Source of the DNA: a virus
Direction: 5' to 3' (one strand)
IMG/VR virus record: IMGVR_UViG_3300012000_000077
Location: 1-33,235 of that record
DNA length: 33,235 nucleotides
Positions 6,095-15,000 of this stretch are shown here, piece by piece. The first letter of the stretch is position 1, and each line of letters starts with the position of its first letter. The position numbers and the translations under genes are program-made. The notes under the pieces are model-generated. The model saw only the letters and a list, made by a program, of their open reading frames with translations. It did no database searches and was not told where the DNA came from.

Positions 6095-9000
6095 CTACAG
6101 CTTTACGCCTTGTCTGATTAGTTCGGGTGTAATTTGTTTCTTGGCGGTCTCTGACGCTTGCTGGCCAAGCTTCTGAAGATAGTTGTCCAACTGCTCCGAA
6201 CTCATTCTTTTGGCCATCGCAAAGAAAGACGGGCGTCGCACAACCTGGGCAATAATCTTTCCCCTCATCTCCCTAAATTTATAGAACTGCTCATCGTTTA
6301 GCTGGTAATTACCCACCTTGGTTCCTCGTCTTGCGTCAGGGATAAAGGCGTTCTTGGCCATGAAGAGTTTAAACAAGGGATCGGCCTCAGAGGTGTTGAT
6401 AAACCTTTGAAGGAATAGCATACGCTCGGGTCCAGCCGGGGCGTTAACAACCTCACCCAGCACGTTGAGTTGAGGTGTCCCGGTCATGCTCTTAAGGATA
6501 GGCACTTTATTAAAGAGCCACTTTCCAACAAAGCTCGTCTGCTGTTGCGGGATGGGTTCGAAGATCTGGTCGGCTTGTTTGATAACGTTGGGAACAGCGT
6601 TGCCTACTGCCCCAGAGAAAAAGTTTTGCAGGGCGGACACGTCCTGGCCCTCTGAAGTTCCGTCCAGCATTTTGAACAGATTGGACAAGCCCTGTAGGAA
6701 GGACTGGTTGAAAGGGACTTGAGCCACGGCAAGGGCTGCCGAAGTCAACTTCTCGGTTATGTCTTTTTCGCGACCCCTTGGGTAGTTAGACTGATCAAAC
6801 CACGTTCCGACAATCGACAAAGGAATGGCTAACGGTGTGGAGAGGTAGCTGAGCTTAAGACTGTTGCCCCCGAAGGAGAAGGAGTAAGGGACGTAACCAC
6901 CTTCTCTCGCTTGCTTTCTGGCCGCCGGATCGGAAGGCCCGCCACCAGTGATAGTAAATCCATCGTCCTGGCCATCGTCGTCCTTGTCCTTGAGCATCCC
7001 GGCCAATCCGGCAAGAACAAGCATGGCGCTTGTCCCAAGTACCGCCTGAATGGCGTAAAGACTACCCTGCTCAATTTTCTTAATCTGTTCCATCTGCTCG
7101 ACCGTCTTGGCCAAGCCACTGGTCTTCTTAGTGCCGGCCTCACTCCAAGCTTTAAAGGCTCGGTATGCCCCGATCGGCGTGTAGTTGATACTTTCGTTGG
7201 TCACGTTTGACACGATCTTGGTAAAGGGCACAAACAATGGGACGAGGATTGGATGCTCCCTGGACAATGTTCCAATGCCTTCGGCAATGTGCCCAAGCAA
7301 CCCGTAGGGTTTATTGTTGTACGTCGCGTACAGCGATAGGTCTTCAGCCCGGCGCATAATCGAAGCTCTCTCGGGGTCAGCCTGAATTGCCAGATCCCGA
7401 AGCTCATAAACACGCTTGGTAAAGTCCGCTGTGCCAGGCTTTAAATTCTCGCCCAGCGCTTGCTTTGTCGCTTGCTCCACAAATGCGTCTGTTTGATTGA
7501 GCAGTCTGGCTGTTTCTTCTTCGACAGAAAGATCGGTCACCTTGTTCTCTACGTTCTCAATCGCCTGGATCTGTGCCTGGATGGCTGCAAAACCCTCCAT
7601 GGCCGAACGACCAAACAGCGCATCGGAAGCGGACATGATCCGGAAAATGTATTTACCCTTGGACAGCACCTTCTTTATCAGGGTATCAGTGCCCATAGAT
7701 TCAAGAGCGTTGATGCTGGCCTCGTCCACGTACTTGCCATTTGTCCTGGGATTAATATCCCCGTGGAGCAGGATCCCCTTGGCTTCAGCCATGGCAATGG
7801 TGTGCATGGAAGCCAAAAATGTTTTGTACCCCAACGTCATGTACTTGATTGCCAACGCGGGGTTTCCTCTGGCAGCGGCCGCAGCCATGGAGTAAGTCGC
7901 AATGTCGGCGATTGCCTTAAACGCGGTCGACACAAAGTTCATCCAGAAGGTTGCAGGGCCGGATAGCATGGACATGTACCAATAAGCTGACACCTGGGGG
8001 AGCGCATCGGATTTCGTAGCGTTGTGCAAAACCTTCAGGGCCTCGTGGAATTTTCTGTCCCGTTGAAACCCATAAGGCGTTCTCGACGCATCTACCATCA
8101 TCTTTCGGAGCGTCTCGGCCGTATTCACATCAAACGAAGGGAACTTGCCCAGGCTTTCAATTGTCGAAAGAACAACGTCATCGTTGATTGCGCCAAGGGC
8201 GGCCAGCTCAAGGATCTTTCGGGCATCACCAGAAATAGCATCTTCGATGGTGTTGCCCGATTTGGAAATTGGAGGCTTTACCACCTCATGCATTTCAGTG
8301 ATCAGTTGCTCAATACGCTCAGCCCGGAGCTCGGCATTGTTCATGCCTTTACGGTTCACAATATTCCTTCGGAGCGTACGACCACGGAGACTCAAAGCCT
8401 TGCCGAGTTGGGTCTGCATGTTCTTTTGAACCATGTCAGCCAACTCAAACAGCAGGGGCTTGTTCTCATATTCCGGCAGAAGTTTGGCCAACACGCTGAC
8501 AAGGTCTTCTCCGCTGAACTCGGCGTAATGATTTCGGATGATAGTGGCCAGATCTTCCTGATTGGCCTGCGCCAATGCGGCTCCGTATAGTGTGTTGATC
8601 TGCTGGATCAGCGCCTGAACACCAGCATCATTCAGAGTAAGTCCCAATGCTTCGCCTTGAGCCTGCCTAACCTCTTCCCCGAGCGACCCCAGCTGCTCGC
8701 CTACCTTGTTCTTTAACTCGGCTCTTGTTTCCGCAAGTCGAGAGACATATTCACTCACCATCCCGGAGGGTGTGCGCATCAGAAATTCTTTAAGAAGCCT
8801 ATACCCAATTGAAATTGTTTGGCCCATACCCCGACCCAGACGACTTACCTGTTTTAAAAGGGTTGTTGCCTTGTGAAACTGTTTAGTCTCCGTAAACCGA
8901 CCGATAGCATAGCTGGCTAAGGTGACGATTTGAGTTTGATTAAGATTATAACTCTGATCACCGATATCCACCAACGATGTTTTGTCCGGGTCTACGGCGG

Positions 9001-12000
9001 CTGAAGAAAGCCATACAGCGACTTTGTCTGCGCTCAGCTCATTCAGGATGCTTTCGATGCTATCAATAGCACCCAGGTTCTTTAAGTAAGCGATCTCTCC
9101 TGCTCTGGTTTTTTCTTCGTACGTGGGAACACCGCCCTCGTTTTCAAATATCTCCGCCCGCCTGGATGCGGCCGCTTCTTGTCTTTGCGCCCCGATAGGT
9201 TTTGCCCGGTTTAACGCTTCCCCAACGGAAGCCAGTCCCTCGGCCTCAATACTTGGCTCGTTAACCGTCGGGGGAGCTACGTAATCAGAGTAGTAGCGTT
9301 CATAAAGCTCGCTGACTTTGTTGTACGTCTCGTAAAGACTTCTGGCTCTCGGGTCGGATGAAGCTTTAAGGGCGCTAAAGAGATTAAAGACCGAATCAAG
9401 CACCGTCCGCAACCAACCGAGGAATGATTTTCTTTGCGCCCTGGCGAAGTTATCCATCGCCATAATTTGCTGACGGGATTGCCCACGGATTAGGCTCGAT
9501 ACCCGGTCCTGCACCTGAAGGCTTCTTTGAAGCTCCAAGCCTTCGGTAAATATTTTAGCTCCCCTGCTCTTGTCCAACTCCAGAAGTAGCCGCAAGAACT
9601 CAGCCACCAGGACTTCATCGCTTTGCTTGGTTTCCGGGTAAAGTTCGCCCAGAGCTTCCGTAACTGAAACCGCCTTTTGCCCAGGTAGTTTGACCTTGAG
9701 TCCATTATCTTCTGATCGCAAGAAGTTTGCCGCTTCGCGGACCCGGCCGTTGTAGTAAGACACCCAAGAAACGCCGCCGTTGGGGAAGCGAGCCCTGTAT
9801 TCTTTACGGAGTTGCTCGAAGTATGAAAGATGCGCCACTTCGTGCGCAATCAGCTGGTCCATCAACTGCTCGGTCAGTTTGTCGTACGTGTTCCGAGCTA
9901 CGGGATCAAGGAAGTTAATGTCTTTCTGCTGGAAAAGTTTTTCTGCCAGAAGCTCAGGGTTAACGAAAATAGTCGAATTTACCGGGTCCATAGGATTGTC
10001 GGAACCGCGAACCGTAAACACCGGGTAGTTCTCCGTGGTGTTCGACTGAAAGTTCACGTTCTTCAACCCCTTGCGTCGGGCCGAGGACCGCAAATACTCC
10101 ATTGCCTTCTCCTGCCTCTGGTCCTGGAGATTAAGAAGGTTAGAATCAAAACTTACACCCGCATCGGCAAACCCTTCTTCTGTCGCGTACTTGGAGGCTC
10201 CTGATACATCCGCCTCAATCTTCCTTACCCTGGAGATGTTGGCCTGCTTGCGGTAAGGGTCGTTGACCTTGCGCATCTCGTTAAGGACGTAGGCAGGGTC
10301 GAAGGAGCTCCGGTTTTCAAAAGCCGGCAGGAGAACATTAAACAAAATATCGCGAACACGAGCCCTGTCGTTTTCAGGGCTGATAAGCTCATCCGGGCTT
10401 AGCGTTCCGTCAAACTTACCTACCGGGTCCAGCAGTTGCTCGAATAACTGCTCCCTTGTGGTGCCATTAAATTTGTAGATTTGGTTTAGCCGATTAAGGA
10501 TAAGTTCTGACGCATCCTTTAACGACGCCATGGGGCTGTTTGCGAGAATGTTTAAAAGGGTCTTCGGCAATGCCCCCACTCGCTTTGGGTTAGCGGCAAG
10601 GTTGATTATCCTTGTCTCTGGAGTTGATTTGTTGCCGATAGGAATTCCGGCCTGCCGAATGTCCTTCCGCAGCTGAGCCGCCCGGTTTTGTTCATCAACA
10701 ATCTCCTGCTCATATTGCCGAAGCGCCTCACGTACTTTTTCAGCATCCGCAAACTCCTGCATGTCGTTGCGTACAAGCTCCTGAAGAATCCCTTCGTATT
10801 GTTCTTTGGCGATTTGACCGAGAACAGCCGGCTCAATGAAAGAGGACGGAATGCCAGGCAGTGCCCCGAATATCGAGTTAAGGAGCTTGCCACTGAGAAA
10901 GCCCTTACCCTTTCCAGCATCACCAATTTGCGATTCTTCTTTAAGTTTGACGGTGGGAAACAGAATATCCAACTGGGCGTTGCTTTTGCCGAACACCAAC
11001 CCCTGCTGGGCTTTTTCATCACCTTGATACACAGTAGGGACATAACCCGCAGTAAATCCAAACCCTTCGCGCATAACAATGTCATGAACCGCCCGCCTAA
11101 TGAAAGGAAGTCCTTCCCTATACTCAGCCATCTGATTGATAAAGGCTTCGTACTTTTTCCTGCGTTTGTCTTTGGTTGGTAGTGTTTCATATTTGTCTAG
11201 CTCCGTGTCGTATGAGTCACCTGCTAAATCTTTTTGGGCGTCATAGTCGTTGCCGCTTTGGTCCGGCAAGAAGGCAACGTCGATAGCCTTTGATTCTGTT
11301 TCATTTGATTCGACCTTTTCCGTTGTCCCTTCCAATGAGACGAAGGAAACCTCGTTTATTTTCATGTTAGCGGCAATACCCACTACCCGTTTTGCCAGAC
11401 CGTCAACGCCACCATAGCCCTCAACTGACAAGGCAGTCACAAAACCGTAAAGCGTATTTGTAGGACGAGACTCGTTTAAGTACTCATCGCCAAACTGTTC
11501 GCGCATGTCTTCGTACTCAGAAAGAATCTTATTGAGCACGGCGTTGAGTTTCGCGCCATCAGCAGTCTTACTCATTAAGAGGGTTTCAATAAACACTCTG
11601 CGCATCAACTCACTATCCTTAAAAGTCTCGGTCTGATTGATATTAAGATTGTCGACCAGGTTGTTTGCCTCTTGCTCCGGGATACCGCTTTTCTTTACGC
11701 GACTCAGGAAGTGCTCTCTTGGCCGCCCCGACGTGTTCGGGAACTTCCTAGAGACACCCGCGTTCCAGCCTTTGGTCGTATCGTTGGCGTCCACCGGGCT
11801 GTACACCACACCACTATTAAATACGTTAACCGCATCTTCAATGAGCCTCGGCAATAGACGAAGTTCATCGGCGTCGAAAGCTCCCTCGTTAATAGCCTGC
11901 TGGAAGCGAGACTCGACATTCTCCAGGAATAGATAGTTCTGCTTCTCCCTTGTCTTTAGGCTCATTATGTTCGCGAGCCCCTTCTCTAACGACTCACGCG

Positions 12001-15000
12001 TCTTTCCGAATCCGTCTAGGTAGGACTGAGCAACGGCTTGAAGCAAGAGAACTCGGTTCTTAATTTCGTCGTCCGAGAAAGTTACGTCATCCAACGAAAG
12101 AGTATCCACACTGGCTGCTCTCTTTTCCCGCAACCATTCGTTAATGTTGTTGCCAAGATCGATAGCTTGTTCACGCGATAGAGCTGCAACCTCTCCAGTA
12201 GTCATTCTTCTTGCCCCATAAGGCAACTGACCAATCCACTCACCTTTAGAGTTATCGTAAACCCCGGTCAGGTAAAATCCGTCGTCGGTAGCATCAAAGG
12301 AAACGACATTTTGAAGCGCCTGAAGCTGTTGGTTAAACTCCAGAACATCCCTTGAAACAAGAATAGGACTGCTAGAATCCTTAATCGTACTTAATATATT
12401 CTGATACGTGCTTACCAGATCCTGAATACTAATATCCTTTGGTAGAAAGATATATTGGCCCAGCTTATCCTGCTCTGCGGCTACAGCGGTAGCGGCTTGG
12501 AGACTCTCTTCTTCGGAAGCTACTTCATCTGTCGGACGCTGTGGAAGCGGAGCTTTATCTCCCATGTACTCACCCGTGCGAGGATCTGTAATTCCTGTAA
12601 CGATTGCGTAACCATCTTTGGTCGTGACAGGCATCTCTTTGCCCGTCGTTCTGGCAATATAGGAAATTCTTGGAAGAACAATCATCCGAACGTACTTGCC
12701 TTCGGGGTCTGCTTTGCGGATCAGCTCAGCTTTTTCTGGCGAGATCAACATGCTTAACCTAGCAGACTTAACTTCCTTAGCCCCCTCGGCTGGTTCAAGA
12801 AGCCTATTATAAGCCACTCCACCCATTCCTCTGTCTACCTCGCCCGCGCCCTTCTGTGTTTCTATTTCCGGGATAGATTCGTCGGCAAGCCCTTCCTCAA
12901 ACCTTCGCTCACCTTCACTCAACTGCTTATTTACGGACGGGATAGTTTCTCCAGTGGGGCTAAAAGCCGGAACGGTATCCCCAACTACGCCGACCCCACC
13001 CCCAGCAATTTCTTCCTTAGTGCCTAGTTCGATCTCTTTATTAAATTCGTTTTCTTGGGTCGCAAAGAACGGCTGAAGGAGCCTGTAAAATACGCTTGTA
13101 AAGTCCTTTGATAATCCAGCTACAGGAGCTTCGGATGTTACAATTCCGAAGGCTGTTTTCATCTCGGTGACCATGATGCTGTCGCCGTGCCTGACGACGC
13201 CGGTGAAGATGCCAGGGTACGCTCGCACAAACTGAATAGTGTCCTGATCTGCAATAACTACGGGTTCGCCACGGGCCAGTTTTTCTGACACATCCAACGC
13301 AAACCTACCTCTCCAGTCGGTGCTTGGGATTTCACCAAGCAAACCCTTAGCCTGGGCCCAGCTCATATCTCGGAGTTCTTCCGGGGTCAGTGCTTTTTGA
13401 GCCGACATCTCACGAGTATCGAAAGCTTTAAGAGAGGTGGTCGGGTGTAAAACATCCGTATCCGGCACGATATTTACTCCGCCTGCATTGGGTATAAAAC
13501 GGTTTCTAAATGAGAACGGCAACACGCGCAGGACCTGACCCTTGTTGTCGTACAAATAAAGGGAGTTGGGTTTAAACTGTTTTTCTAGGCTGCCCTCTTC
13601 CGTAAGTCCTGTGGTATCCGCGGGTGTAAACTTAGCCGCAACTGGGTTGACTGAGCCCGTAAGTTCCCCTTTCGCAAAGGTTTGAACTTGGTCTGGCCTT
13701 ACACTTAAACCAGAACTCCGTTCAACTGACTTAATGTCTTTAGGTTTGTAGATTTCGAATATTGTTTGAACTGATTGCGGGTTATAAACTTGGCTTTTTA
13801 ATTTTGGGTCTCGGTCAATATACTTTAATGACCAACCCTCTAGATTTTCCCAAGCGGTACGACCCTCTGGAGTTTGCAGGTCGGGAGCTACAACAGAAGT
13901 TACTACGTATTTTGTAGGGTCATTTTCAAAAGTAATGATATCTCCTACCCCTGCAAAGGCTCTGCGTGTAGTACTCCTTCTTTTACCGTCTTGAATGAGT
14001 TGTAGCGTGGTCGTTCCTCTTGGGTAGTTATTTTGTAAACCGGAGCGCAACGCCTCTTTCGGCATAGAGTAACGCATTGGTATATTGGCGGGTTGAGCCT
14101 CATTGGTAGGTTTGGAAGACTCCATGTAAGGCAAGAAAAGATTGAGGTTCGCTAAAGAACCTGCGCGAGGGTCCCTGGCAATTGCTTTAGCCAGCATCTT
14201 CATGTACGTGCCTGGCTGGTTCAACGCGTACGTGTTTTCGTCGCGAACAGCCAAATACATTTCCGATGCAATCTTCTCGTTTTCAGCGTAATCCTTAACA
14301 ATGTTAAGCGCTTCTTTTAGCAACCTTACACTTGTCTGGGTTGGTTTAGATTCTGGTTTATAAGCGTTTATGGTGTTTAAGGCATCCTGAAGTGTTGCCA
14401 CTTGCTGAGGTGTTAAAGTCTTAAGCGCGGGCATTGATTTTGTGCGCATACGTTCTGGGTTATTGTCGAACAACACAGACTCAATATGCTTGGCCAGGTC
14501 CTCCGCAGGCACCGGCACGCCTGATACAGAGTCGTTCGCAAGCGCGGGTCCACCTTTAAAAACCTGACTCATATAACTTGAATTAACCTGCGCCCCAATC
14601 GGCCGCGCGGCCTCTTCTCTCGGAGCGAGTAGTTTATCTGGCTCAGCCTCATTAACCTGCCCGCCAGCCTTCGCTTGCTTTACCGCTTCGGTTTCACGCT
14701 CGTAAATCTTTGAAATGGTTTTCCGATACTCGGGCGTTACTGGAGAGAAATAGTCGAGGTCCACAAGATACTGCCGGCCAATCGCGTTTTTGGCCTCAAT
14801 GGTTTGCGGATTGGTCTGTGCCAGCTCCGCGGCCGTTTGAGTATCTACCTCGGTCCCAATCTCGGACACCCCGTTAACCCGAACAAGGAAAGTCCCCTTC
14901 TTAGAGTTTGCAAAAGCGGTAAACGGAAACGAAGAAAGCTTGGTAATGCCTCCCGGGGCTACGGCAGGATTGTAAACTGTACCCGATTTGGGAGTACCCA

